Part shown: positions 12,817 to 26,000 of the stretch, in pieces
How positions within the stretch are numbered: the stretch's first letter is position 1
Layout of the letters: every line of letters starts with the position of its first letter
Origin: Heliocidaris tuberculata
Lineage: Eukaryota; Echinodermata; Echinoidea; Camarodonta; Echinometridae
Length of the DNA: 64,000 nucleotides
Reading direction: 5' to 3'
Assembly: GCA_025618425.1 (NCBI GenBank)
Contig: CM046847.1
Coordinates: 14,237,468 to 14,301,467 of the forward strand
Notes under the pieces: model-generated
What the model saw: only the letters and a program-made list of their open reading frames with translations
The model's database searches: none
What the model was told of the DNA's origin: nothing
Position numbers and translations under genes: made by a program

Positions 12817-15800
12817 TAATGTGTAAAAATTAGAATTTCTTTCACCAGGGCTACTTGAAAGTCCACATATTGTGTTCAGAGATTTTAATGCACTACGACC
12901 CATGGGCAGAAATATTATTTGACGGTGGCTCTTTTTTCATTTACGGTGGCTTTTTCAAGAGTTGCGGGGGCTAGTTGCCCTTAGCCCCCGCTTATATTTT
13001 TCACTGATATATATACATGTAAACAATGAATGATTCCATAATATTAGAATAATATTACTATACACGTTTGAACTTGCCCCAATCCATACAGGAAATAAAA
13101 TCCATACAGGAAATTAAAATTGCACATTTTATGTTTGAAGTGTTTTCTCAATTGGCTATGAAGTGGTTGGGCAGTGAATATACCTTGAAGGTATTATTTG
13201 ACATTTTGACATGGTATTGAAAGTATTTGAATTTTTCAAAATATATTTGTCTAACAAACAGGGAATTCAAATCTTGATTCATTGTAAGTAAACCTCCATT
13301 TACTCACCTGGCCAAGACTAGGGAATGATCATGTAGTAGAAAACTGGAAATTAAATGATATCAGGGAAAATTTAGAAGAAAAAGATAAAAGAGAGGATAA
13401 GAGAGAGAGAGAGAGAGAAAAAAGAAAAGGTTTACATGTAGGAGTATAGATGCTGTAATATTGTGGTCTTTGTTATTCAATATAAAGGGGAAATTGGACA
13501 AGATGCTGTTTGTTGAAAGGTGGAAATCTTCCTTGTTATGATGGTGTTGATTTTCTCTTATTCAACTCCAAGAATAACTCCCAAGAATAACTCAAAGAAC
13601 CACCCACGGCACAGTAGGGATTAAAATAAAAGTAGCCTCCAATGAATATAGACCCTTAATTTGCTAGTTGTCCCTCTTTAAACAGTAGCTTGGGAATTGT
13701 GCTATGTGGTATACATGTATAAAGAAATCAAAATGTATTCCTTGAAAAGTACTTGTATTTGAAAATAGTGAAGTTCCTTATAAATGAAAGAATGAGAAAG
13801 AGAAAGTATAAAATAACAAGCACAAGATTTATAAATCTACGAATAAGTTTTTCTGATGACCATGTGCAAGCAAATCCATCCAATAATCATATGAGTCATC
13901 ACCCAAATGTAACTAATCAACATGTTCAAATCATTTACGTGTACAGTACATACATGTGTATATTTAGCTTTTGAATAGAACTAATCAAGGTTATGGGAAT
14001 TTTTTTTTTTAATGTTTATCTGAATGCTTGCATCAAATCTGATTGGTAATTTTGGCAATATTAAAGGTACTTCACCCCTTTTGCAGACTTATACACTTCT
14101 GCGAAAGTTTGCACAGGTTTAGTAGACATCCCGTAGATACTGCCTATGAAATTTCACGGTCACCAGTTCTATAACTCCTTTGTAAGAAATGAAAATCATG
14201 CTTTTGTCGCAGAGGGAGCTATTCAGAATCAACGAAAGTGCATGAACTAGTAACGGCCAAAAAAGGATTTTAAAGATTACAGGATTTTTTTCGAGTAAAA
14301 AAATATAAAGTGTTATCAAATTGTTGTCTCTACTTTAATACCTAAGAGCAAATTATAATCCTCTTCACATCCGCACAAGTTTTCCAATTATACTTCTTTT
14401 GTAATTTATCGCATACCCATACAACTTCAAAATTAAGGGCTGCAAAAGGGATGAACCAATAAAGTACCTTTAAAGGCATTGATTAATTTTGCCCAGGATT
14501 GAAAAAAAAAATCACTGTTCCAGCTAATGCTGTAATCATAATTGCAAACCTTTAGCTCAGACAGGAATCGCCTGAGTTTTATAAGCTGATCGGTCGTTTA
14601 TATATCAAGATATTTACGATTGAACATTGATGTCGGGATAGATTACCACCGAACCCTAAAGAACTCTTACGGTTGGCATACCTCGCTCTATCACAGAATA
14701 CCGTACGGGCTGGAAACCCGCTCTGAAATCGCCAAGCGCCGGTGCTTGGTTTTTGTGACTGCAGCGCAGTGAAGAAGCCGAGCGACTTGCGCTAGCGATT
14801 GATCGCGATTTTCTCTTTTTTAGGATAGTATTACGGGTTCCATTTTCTCTCATACTTTCACATATCCTTAATTATATATGTAGTTAGAGGACTGCACACA
14901 ATTCACTGGCATTTGAGCTGATTTTGCAATTTTTCACAAAGTTAATCAATCACTTTAAGCCTCAGTGTTCTACTGTGAAATATTTTAGTTCTTCTTTCAT
15001 TTTGTAATATACATGGTGTAGTGTGTTGTAAAAGTGCATACAAAGTGCCAGTAATGCATGTACAATGTAGGTACATGTACATGATGTACCTTAGATTAAG
15101 TTTATGAGATTGTATAATTAGTAGACCATTTTCAAGGAATATGAAGGCTATTTATCGTATGTGTACACATGTACTGGTAATGGAGCAATTTTGTAATGTA
15201 TTAGAACAAAGTGGAGTGGGATTTCCCCTTCCTTTTCACCCAATCTTTTGTGTAAACATAAGATGCATCACACAGTGTAAAGACTACATCATATACAGGG
15301 CTAGGGCTAATAAATGACTCTGGTTTGAGCAAGGAGTTATCACAGAACGATAACTCCTTGGTTTGAGCTGATTAAATGGAAAGCAAGCAAGATACATGTA
15401 CATGTAAATGTACATGTATTTTTTTTCTAATGAACCAGACATCCACATTACCTTAAATTTATTTTCCATACATGTACAATTATACAGTTTGAATATTATG
15501 GCATCTATATTGATTTTTAATAGTCTATGTATTTCTACATGGTCATGCAAATGATGTATATTGGCCTTACATTCATTACCATTACATATACAATATTGGA
15601 TAATTCATGTTAACTAGGGGTAACCTCGCTATTCATAAGAACCGCTATTCATAAGGACCACTTACTCATAAGGACCGCTATCCATAACGCATGACTAAAT
15701 GAATAGCAGTTTTGTATGAATAGCGGTCTTTCTAAATAGCGAGCAAACCATGGACAAATTACCTCGCTATTCATAAGGACTTCCATTTATAAGGACCACT

Positions 15801-18800
15801 ATTCATAACTATTCATAAGGACTGTTATTCATAACGCGTGTCAAATGAATAGCGGTTTTCTATGAATAGCGGTCCTTATGAATAGTGAACGGACCCCGTT
15901 AACTATTGTACTGACATATGTACTCTACCTGTTCTCATGTACAGTATACATGTACAATGTACATGTACATGTACATTGCCATTTCGGGAACTTGCATCAG
16001 CATTTATGCTCAATTTCTCAGGATAAAAATATAAAGTTTACATATATGGTGTCCAATGTTAATGTGTACATGTACTAGTATCTCTCAAAGACCAATTTGA
16101 TTTTCATATAGATTAACGTGCAAGTTTGTAACATCTGTACAGGATTTAGATATTTGACTGTATGTTGGAACTATTTCATTATACATTTTAGTGAACTGTT
16201 TTAAATCAGATATTTTTTTCTGAACCTTCCTTGACTACATTACCATGTTTCATTGACATTCTTATATTAAAGTCCTTTTGATTTGTCTTCCTCAGATTAC
16301 ATCCGATTTGTTCTTGAAAATACTGTCTACAATGAAACATCCTACTATGAAGATAACTGGCAGACAGAAATGTGGAAGGTGAGAAAGAAATTTTACAATG
16401 TTTATGAATTTGAGATGCTACTTCCAGGCCTGTAAAACCTCCGCTTTTTAGCGGAAATCGGCTTTTTAAAATTATTCTTGCCAATTTCAATTTCAGCTTT
16501 TTCCCCGTGTGCTATTCCCGCTATTTTATCGGCAACCATTATTTCATTGGTTTTAAATGGCTGGAAATGTAGTCTAGCTAAACGGCTGCGAGCGCGAGCG
16601 GAGTCTTGCTCTCTTGCGACCGATATCGAAAACAACGTACTGTCGTGTATGTATGTCTTTTGCCTTTGCGCGCGATATACTGTGAAGTTCATGCTGCTTG
16701 TATTCGTATACTATATCTGCATTACGTCAGATATGAAGCGGAAGACAAGTAAATAGAGAGGTAAACTAGTTTCAATTTTTTCCAGCTCTTTTTTTGAAAC
16801 CCCACTCACAGGCCTGTACTTATTGTTTACCATTTTATTAAAGGGGAAGTCCTCCCTGATATCAAGTTGTTTTTAAAAGGAGAAAAATTAAAGAAACTAA
16901 TAAGTGATTCTAAAGAAAATATTTAATCATACATGTACATGCAACCTACATGTAATGATTGCACATACATGTATACATGTATGTTTTAAGACAAAACCTG
17001 TATGAAACAAATATATTCCTTCATCAACAGTAAAGAAAATGAAAATGTATGAAATTTTCTGTACAGAGCAAATGGGAGAAGAGCTCACAAGATATGTCAC
17101 TGAGTTGCCAATTTGTGATTCATTACAACTTCACAAATTCATAACTTTCTTATTTCCTGTTGGATTTTGCTCAAACTTTCTTTAATTACATGTAGTTTCT
17201 CTCATTTTTCTGCTTTTATGCCAATCAACTAAATACCAGGATGGACTTTTCCTTTAAAGGGTAGACCTACCAATCGTGAAAAATATTTTGCTCTGTATAT
17301 TAGGGATTCCATGTCTGTATATACTAAATTCAATACACAAGCTTCGAGAGATATTGCCAGTTTAAATACACCATCAATGTACATAAATGCGACCTAGTGG
17401 GTAGACTATTGATGCAAGCAAAAGCACTCGTGTAGAATAAGGTGCACATGATACCCAAGTAGGACTTGGGTTCTGCATTAATTTTATGATTTTTTTTTCA
17501 TACTCCTTAATCATCAACCCATAGGATGCCAGCTAAAGTTTTTTGAGGTTGATTTTTTTTAGGTGATCGGTACCCTTTCAAGGTACTGTTTTGATTTTGA
17601 TTTATTGTATTGGCTTTGATTTGAAATCATATCGGAGTGTTCTTGATAGTGGGATAACCAAGAAAAGCAGAAATAAAGTTTGGTGTGCAGAAAAAAGGGC
17701 ATATTTTTTCCGATATAGGGTTGACATACATGTAATTATATTTGATATAAAAGTATGGAAAATGATTATTTGCTTGAAGTTTCAAAATATATTTTTCAAG
17801 CATCTTCAGATGTAATATGTTTTGTTTTTTCTTTGTTGTTGTTTGATAACAATGATCATAAATATGCATGTTTATTGGGAACAGTATTTTGCCCCTGAAT
17901 CTACATGTTGGCTTTACAGAAAATATATCAACATAGCCCTCCAAATACTGTATACGCCATAAATTTTGACGCCATAAATTATCGCGATCCGGACAAGTCA
18001 GACCATTTTGCGAGTGGTTGAATTTGCGATCAGGAAATTCTCAGATCTACAAATAGCAATGATCATGTACTTTTGCAAAGCTAAGTGGTGGATTTCTGAC
18101 TAGGAGACAACAAATTCAACTAACTACTTATGTTGGCAATACTTTAATAGTGTGTTGTTAAATTTGCGACCCACTCATGATTCGCGAAAATAAAACCCTG
18201 CGAAATATTTGGTGTATACAGTAGCCTGAAATTTCCCTTCTTGGAGAATGTTTACAATTTTTTTTTTTTTTTTGAGGGGGGGGGGGGGGATATGCGGAAA
18301 TAGAAAGGAAAAAAAAAAAGGAAAAAGAGAAAGATTTTGATAGTAGCTTTAACTTCTAGTCATGTATTTTTCCTTTCAGATTATGGGTCTAATTGTAGGC
18401 ATCATTGTATGTGTCCTGTTTGGCATTCTCTACTTCATCATTGTACCCTTCACCGGGTTCATATTCAGCTGCTGTCGATGCTGTGATCGATGCGGTGGGA
18501 AGAGGGTGCAACGGGAGAGCAAACACATGGGATGCAAACGGGTCACCCTTAGTCTCTTCTTCTTCTCCTTCACCGGTATCATCTGGTAAATATTGGTTTA
18601 CTTTTTTTTCTGTCTGACACCACTGAAAGTTTCAAAGATCTACCAGTGTTGAGTCTTTTATATTGTCAATGAGAGCAACTGACAAAAGATATTACTGGCA
18701 TTTAGTACCAACCATAATTTATTCCTCTATGTATTGATGTCCAGGAAGGTAATTCATTAAATGGTATGACAAACACATCATTTATTTAATCAAATAATAG

Positions 18801-20523
18801 GGATTTTAAGGGAACACCCATAAATACCTGAGGATGACCCTAAAAAATCACCATACTCAGTGGTATAAACCTCGAAAGTATTAGTCTGCTCAAATGACAT
18901 CAAATGAACATATTATAAATAGCAGGTGTCATAGATATATGTGGAAAGAAAATTGCTAAAAAAGTAAAAACAGTGGAAGTAGAAGTTCAAAAACTTAACC
19001 TACCTTGCATAGTTTTTGACAATTTTACAGTCAAATAGCTTAAAATATTCCAGATTTTACATAATTTACATGTATTATTTACTTAATTTGTGCTGGCAAA
19101 TATTCAGAAAAATATCTGTATATAGTAAAGATTTGGTTTCTGAATGTAACTTAACTAGGTTGAAATAACCCACCAGTGCTTTTGTTTTGTTTCACCACTT
19201 TGGAATTTTTTCAGCATGTAGAAAAAAATCATGCTTGCATAAATTGAACACCTGCATTGCTTGATAGTGATGGCTTTCATGGGATTCTTTGCATGCCATT
19301 GTTTAGTCATACTCATAGTCATAGATCTGAATCTCGATAAACTAAATGAATGTAAACAGTGGCGCAAATCCATTTTGAAAGGGGGGGGGGGGGTCACCAC
19401 ATGATTTAACTTTTGTACCTGTCCGAAATGTTTGAAAATTTTTGCTGACAAACCCCCCCCCCCAAAAAAAAAAAAAAAAAAAAAAAAGTTATCACATTTT
19501 TTGGGTCTAGTTTTCCTCCAAAATTCTCTGACAAGCAAAAAAAAAAAAAAAAAAAAAAAGGTTATGCAAAAAGGTGGGGTAGACATGTCCCCCTGTCCCC
19601 CCCTGGATTTGCACCCATGAATGTAAATATTATCCTTGACTGGCGCTTGCAGTATAATCTCAAGATTCAAGAACAATGTATGTATAGGGTCACCCACCAT
19701 ATAAAATACACGTACATACGGTGTACATGGACATGAAATTAGTGTTGACTTTGGATGGCACCAATCGCGTGAGTAATTGGTATCAGTGGATACCAGTATA
19801 CCACTCAGTATGGGCGTCACCCTTTTCCTGGTATAAAATTACGGTGATTCACAGTATTTATTGTTTGTTTGGGAGACATCCACAACTACAATTACAGGAT
19901 GTTATTATTTTCTTTTATTCATTGCTCCTCACGTCACGCACATGATACAACAACGTACACACCAGAAAATACATGTATCCAATATTATATTGAGGTAATT
20001 TACATACAATAAGGAAAGGAGATTGTATTCTTATTCCATGCTGTCAAATTATTATACAGTTTTGATATCCTTCTCTTGAAAGACCTAATAGCACATAAGA
20101 AAGAATAGGTACTTTACTGCTGGCAAAGAAAACTTTCAATGTACTCTAAAACATTTACATGTAGGTCATCCGAAAAGCCTGGGTTATATTTTCACTTGAA
20201 ATATGAGAAGGTAACATCCAAGAGAGGATAAATGTTCTCATGATGTGGAAGCTAGGCTACTAGGTTCATCTGAGGTCCATCAGGTACATGTAAGGAGCGT
20301 AAGATCAGATAGCACGCAGACCTTCACTTCACATACACATGTATATTGAAACAAAACTTAATCAGATAGGAACAAAAAAAAAATTCCTTCACAAACGTGC
20401 TGTACGTTCATGTCTGCAGTTAACTGAAACTGTTCAGTTCAGTTCAGTTCAGTTCAGTTTATTCAAACCAATCAAACTCTTGGGAATTTTCTTTTCTTGT
20501 TGAAAATTTCATAAAGAACCCAA

Positions 20524-20563
<40 letters not shown>

Positions 20564-23009
20564 TGTGAATTTTTTTTTTAGATGGTTAGTTAGCTAGGTG
20601 AAAAAAAATTGGCTTTGTGATTCACGATGATGTTCTTTTTGATGAGAAGGTCTAAAGACTAAACCTGTACATGTATGTGAACATGTACATGTAAGAGCTC
20701 TGAGTAATAGGAAACAGGGTAAGTGAAAGCAAATCAGGCATGGAGATGTACCATTGTCATCCACTTAGCAAATGAAATGAATCTATTTTGAAGCAATGAA
20801 GCGAAGTCCATAATAAGCAAGCTCAATTTTAAGCAAGCTCAATTTTTATTTATACCATACAGGTGGTTAATGCTTGAATCTTAGCTGTACTTGTGGTATG
20901 TAGCAGTCTTACAATCTCTTACATATAGTTGGGCCATGCATTGGTAGTTTATTAGTGATTAAAAAGACTAGAGACTTCGCTTGAAGTGTGCACAAAAGAA
21001 TCTATCAGGATTTGAATGCCACCTTTTTCATTTACTCTTTGTTATTTAGACAGCTGTCCTTTCTTTGTCTACCAAAAGTACATGTATATCAGGGTTTATC
21101 TGCCCATTCATCTGTTTGAAAAAAAAAAAGTATGATAAGATGATTAAAGGGATTGATTAACTTTGTGAAAAATTGTGAAATCATCTCAAATGCCAGTCAA
21201 TTGTGTGCGATCCTCGAACTACATATATAATTAAGGATATGTGAAAGTATGAGAGAAAATGGAACCCGTTTACTATCCTAAAAAAAGAGAAAAAAGCTAG
21301 CGATCGCTAGCGCAAGTCGCTCGGCTTCTTCGCTGCGCTGCAGTCACAAAAACCAGAGTTGAAATGATTTGATAAAGATATTGCATCAATATTATATTTT
21401 AGAATCAATTTTTGGAAACATCTACCTGTATGTTGTATTTTAGCCACTCTCTGTAAAGGAATCTTCAGTCATAAATCTGATATAAATTGGAAATTTCTTT
21501 CAAGAGATAGAAAATCTAGTTTTTTTCCCTATTTGGAAAGATCTTTTTTTTTTTAAATTTGACTCCGCACCCTGTCAAATTAAAGAAAAGATATTTGACT
21601 TCCTCCTTTGGTTAGACCAAATTTAGGGTTTTGTTTTTATGCTGTCTTTGGGCTGTGGTGCAGAGCATGTCTCTCATGTAATTATGTAGAAAGGTTGATT
21701 GTGTTTTCGTACTTCTTGTACATGTAGTTGGAATTAGATTAGAGAATTAAGATGAAAACAAGGTTCTTTTGGGGGGATTAAAACTTCCATGGTAATCTAT
21801 GGGGGAAGGATGAGCGGGTAATCCATGAGTGTAATTAGTCGTGATTCAACGACCTTTCGCCTCGTTTGCCATCATTCCCTAAGCGTACAAATTACGGCAG
21901 AGGAAACGAATCTTGTAACAGCAGGAAAGAGGGAGGAGAGAGTCTTGTCAGCGCGAATTCTTTGAGACAGTAAATGCCGGTGGGCCGAAGGGTGAAGTTG
22001 TAGATCCGCCAGATAACCTTTAGGGACATCTCATTTGGTTTATCGTCAACTGTCGAAACCAAACTCTTCAGTTTGTGTATCTCATCTGAAGGACATGTAG
22101 GCCATACTTCTGCTCGAATTAAACTTACAAGAATGATAAAGTGAGAGGTATTAATACCTCAAGGGTGAAAGGAAGCAAATTTCATATTTTTATTTTTTGC
22201 ACATTTTATTGGAATATTTCAATATTTTCCACATGGTTCGTAAAGAGTTTTGTGACAAGAGTAATATTTGCACAAAGTCAAGCTGGGTTTTAGGTAATAC
22301 ACTGGTTCTTTTAAAGGGAAATTCCAGTCCTTTTGCACTCATATTCTAGAATATTTGTATCCAAAGCCATTACCTTTTTTGACATGACCAATGAACCTTA
22401 CTGTAGGAAAGAAAAGGCAGTGTTTGACCCTAGCAGGTACCTGGGACATGTGGGTCCCCAAAGACTAATTCCTGACCCCCATAATTTCAAAATTTTATCA
22501 GGGGGCTCATGCATACAGACCTTAGGAATTTTGATCCAGACCGGCTACAAAACAGTTAGTGTTGAACCCTGGAAAATGGATAGGTTATTCAGAGTGAATG
22601 AATGAGTTAACTGTGGCGGAAGCAAGGGAAATCTTCACGCTGACACTGATCGACCCGGACAGTTGGTGCGGCGGCGATCCCTTCGAGGGCCACAGGTCAG
22701 ATTCTCTCGCGATGTGTCTGCATTCGCAGAAGGGGGATGTGAGATAGATGAAGGTTAAAGCCTGTACAAGCTAGCAGGAATGGCTGTCAAAATATTAGCC
22801 CCCCTATTTTCAGGGGGAATTCCCCTGTGGTGTAAACTGGACTGAGTGAGAGAGGTTGATTGGGCAGGAATGACAGGAGTGACAGTAAGAAAGGGTCAGA
22901 ATAGATTACAGTCTGGTTGGAGAATGATATGTGGTTCACAGACATAATATGAGGATTCGTTTGTGCCTGTGTAAAATGCCTAATAATATTGTTTTCATAT
23001 CATCACAGC

Positions 23010-23057
<48 letters not shown>

Positions 23058-26000
23058 GATTATTCTGACTTTTAAACAATTTATTTCTTTAAGCTGTTGT
23101 TTTTACAAATTATAGACTTCGATTCAAATATTACCCCCAAAATAAAACAAAACAAAACAAATCACTCCAGTTATGCTGGGAACCATGTAGGTTCCAGTTC
23201 TTTCAGTCAAGAAAGGTTTTTTTTTTCAACCGAGTAACAAGGCTATTCTGTAGAACTTTGTAGTGGGGAAGTTCCCTTTGGCTTTGTGTAAGCCTTTCAG
23301 TTATTGACCTGAAGCCACACATGATACACATAATTGGCATTTTGTGGTAAAGAAACTTGAACCCCCTGTTCAGACACAAAACGTTTATACCAAAACTCGA
23401 TAAAGAACTGTCGTATAAAATTTTCATGTATAGCCTACGGAAAGTTCAGACACATATCTCGACCGATTAGAAAAAACATTGTATAGATGTGCAGTTTTCC
23501 ACTGCGCATGTTGTATGGTCGCCGCTAGCCCCTGTCCCCTGATAAGGTCACCTTTTGCGCGCGCTCATGTTAAGCCCCGCCCAGTTATACTGTTCTATGG
23601 TCGCCTCGGACACACACAGAAAGGTGATTCGTTATCAAGTTCTAATTCGAAACGATGCTCTGACCCTAGTTTCGTTATACGTTTCGTTATATGACGTTTC
23701 GTTAGCATTCAGACACATAAATCCATCGTATAGCTATACCATTTTGGTATAGTTATACCGTTTTGGTATAGCTATACTGTTTTGGTATAGCTATACTGTT
23801 TTGGTATAAATTTTTTGTTTCTGAACACCCTGGAAGAGAGCACATTCATTAGAGTCAATTCATTTTAATCCCCAAAGGTCAGCATAATTGGCTCAGAAGT
23901 GAAAAGAGGTTAGGTTATTTTTTCTTCTCAAATAATATGATGAAATGGAAAGATCTGCAAGGGGTACGAGATCAAGCAGGCCTTACTGATTTGGAATGGT
24001 TAATCTATTGCCAGAATGAGTTTGGTGTGCAGGGTGTGTGAAAATTGAAAAAAAACAAACTTATCCTACATGTACTTTCTCTTCCGTAGTAAATCCTTGT
24101 TAAAGGGAAATCCAACCTTAATACCAAGTTGCTTTGAAAGAAAGAGGAAAAATCAGAAGCAGATTGGTGAAAATTTGAACGAAATCGGACAAGCAATAAG
24201 AAAGTTATGAAATTTTGAAAGTTGTAATCACTATACATATGGGAATTTCAAATTGGCTGAATAGGTAATGTCACTGTGATGTAGTTGCGGACAATTCCCC
24301 CATTTGTTTGAATACACATCATGCCTAAAATGTCATTTTCTTCAAAATGTATTTCTCAGGAGGATCTTTTTCTTTCATTTGGACCTATAACAATATGCTA
24401 TATCCAATATATTTTGAGTACTGCCCCAAGGGTAAAGGCGTTTCGGAGAAAACTGCAAATTAATAGCTACGTTCATACGCGACTTGTGGTTTCGAAACGT
24501 TATGTTTGTGAAACTTTAAGTTAACGAAACAGCGACTCACTAACCGTGACGAGGGTTCACATGGGCCTGAAACAACGATGCTCGTTGTTCTGAAACTACA
24601 AGCCGGGTGAAAGTAGATACCGATTGTGTGTAAAGTACACATACAGTTCCTGTGTTCTTAATTCGTGCAAAGGGTATGCCCCGGAAGTTTTAACACGAAC
24701 AGAGAGGTCATCGTTAACTACAAGCTTGCGAAGTTTATTCCGTTCACATGGTATGAAACTGCGGAGGACCCCCCCCTGCTTTTGGTTTGGGCGTTAACCA
24801 TGAGCTCAATGGTGGTTCTAGAACCTCAAACTTAAAGTTTCGAAATTATGAGTCTGTTAATATGGTCTGAAACTACAAGATAACTACAAGTTAACTTAAA
24901 GTTTTGAAACTACAAGCGAAACTTAAAGTTTAGCTCCCATCGTGTGAACTTGACTAATTTTGTGTATGACAAACGGGAGAGTTATCTGTACAACCGACTC
25001 ACCAAATTGCCAATTTGAGATTCACATAGATTTAGTGATCTCATTTTTCAAACATCCATAACTTTCTTATTCCTTATCAGATTTCTTTCAAACTTTCACC
25101 ATCCTGTTTTTTTTCTAATTTTCCTGCTTTCACACAAATCATCTACCAGTTACAGTTTATATAGAGAGACCAGTGTTTAGACTGGATTTTCTTGGTCTTG
25201 ACCTGGAGTCCTAATGCTACATGTAAGTCCTGAATATACGTGTAATCCAAAGTTCTGGTTCTTAGGTACATGTAGCTGTCTCTGGACACCCCAGGACTAG
25301 ACTAAAAAACACGTCTTTTGTTTACCCTCTTTTGGTCCCTCATGGGTCGCCCAATTTGTGTCCAGGTTTAAGTGCAGGAAGCAGACAGATTGAAGACATA
25401 TGCCGTGGTCAATTTATGACTTACTCTTGACCACCTTGACCATGCCTTGACTGACCAGTTCATCCAGGATGATGACCCTTTGGACCATTGGCCTAATTGA
25501 TCACCAGACTTTTTTTTCTTAGCCGTTGGCTAAGATTCCGCTAAGAATCCTTACACAAGTGATTTCTTCTACTGCTTTAGTCTCGGAGCATTCTGACTTG
25601 AAAGAGGCATTTACTCAAAGCTCTATTGCCTTTCAGTTTCTTGTATATTTCTTTCATATTTGATGCCTCGAGAACAAGTACGGTTAGGTTTGTTTTTACG
25701 AGCTACCATAGGAACTACAGCTGTAAATCATATCCAAGGAACCTCAGTGTATGTACATGTAACTGAGCTTTCTTTACAACAGGGTATCTACTGTGCATGA
25801 ACCAAAAGTGCAAAATACTGTTAAAACTGTGCATTATATTGGTTTCTCCTATTCAGAATTAATATAGTTTTTTGTAACTAATTTGTATCCATGTACATGT
25901 AGGCCTGTTCAAATGCAATAGATCAGCTTTTGCAGTTAGTGCATTTAAAATGCATTTGGGAATTTAAAGAATTTTTTTATTACTTTCCCCTTTATTTTAG

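Larger units (their letters stand above)
222..16295 (+). other. Prominin intron 1 (16.1 kb)
   Basis: The donor is GTAAGT at 222; the acceptor is a pyrimidine tract with TCCTCAG ending at 16295. It contains the repeats listed separately. In 222-667, 6531-6970, 7440-8540, 8704-9241 and 9835-14060 I see only AT-rich sequence, homopolymers and scattered TACATGTA runs. The ORFs there are short and lack codon structure or family motifs. Confidence 0.8.

Noticed and set aside
16478..16756. ORF of 92 codons downstream of exon 2 with a plausible membrane-like stretch
   Set aside because: It lies wholly in the CAGGCCTG MITE, and copy 2 does not keep the frame.
19155..19820. Minus-strand ORF of 221 codons
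   Set aside because: It runs through two poly-A tracts and a poly-G tract of a MITE, giving Phe and Gly runs. It has no domain, and most of its middle is a transposed non-coding element.
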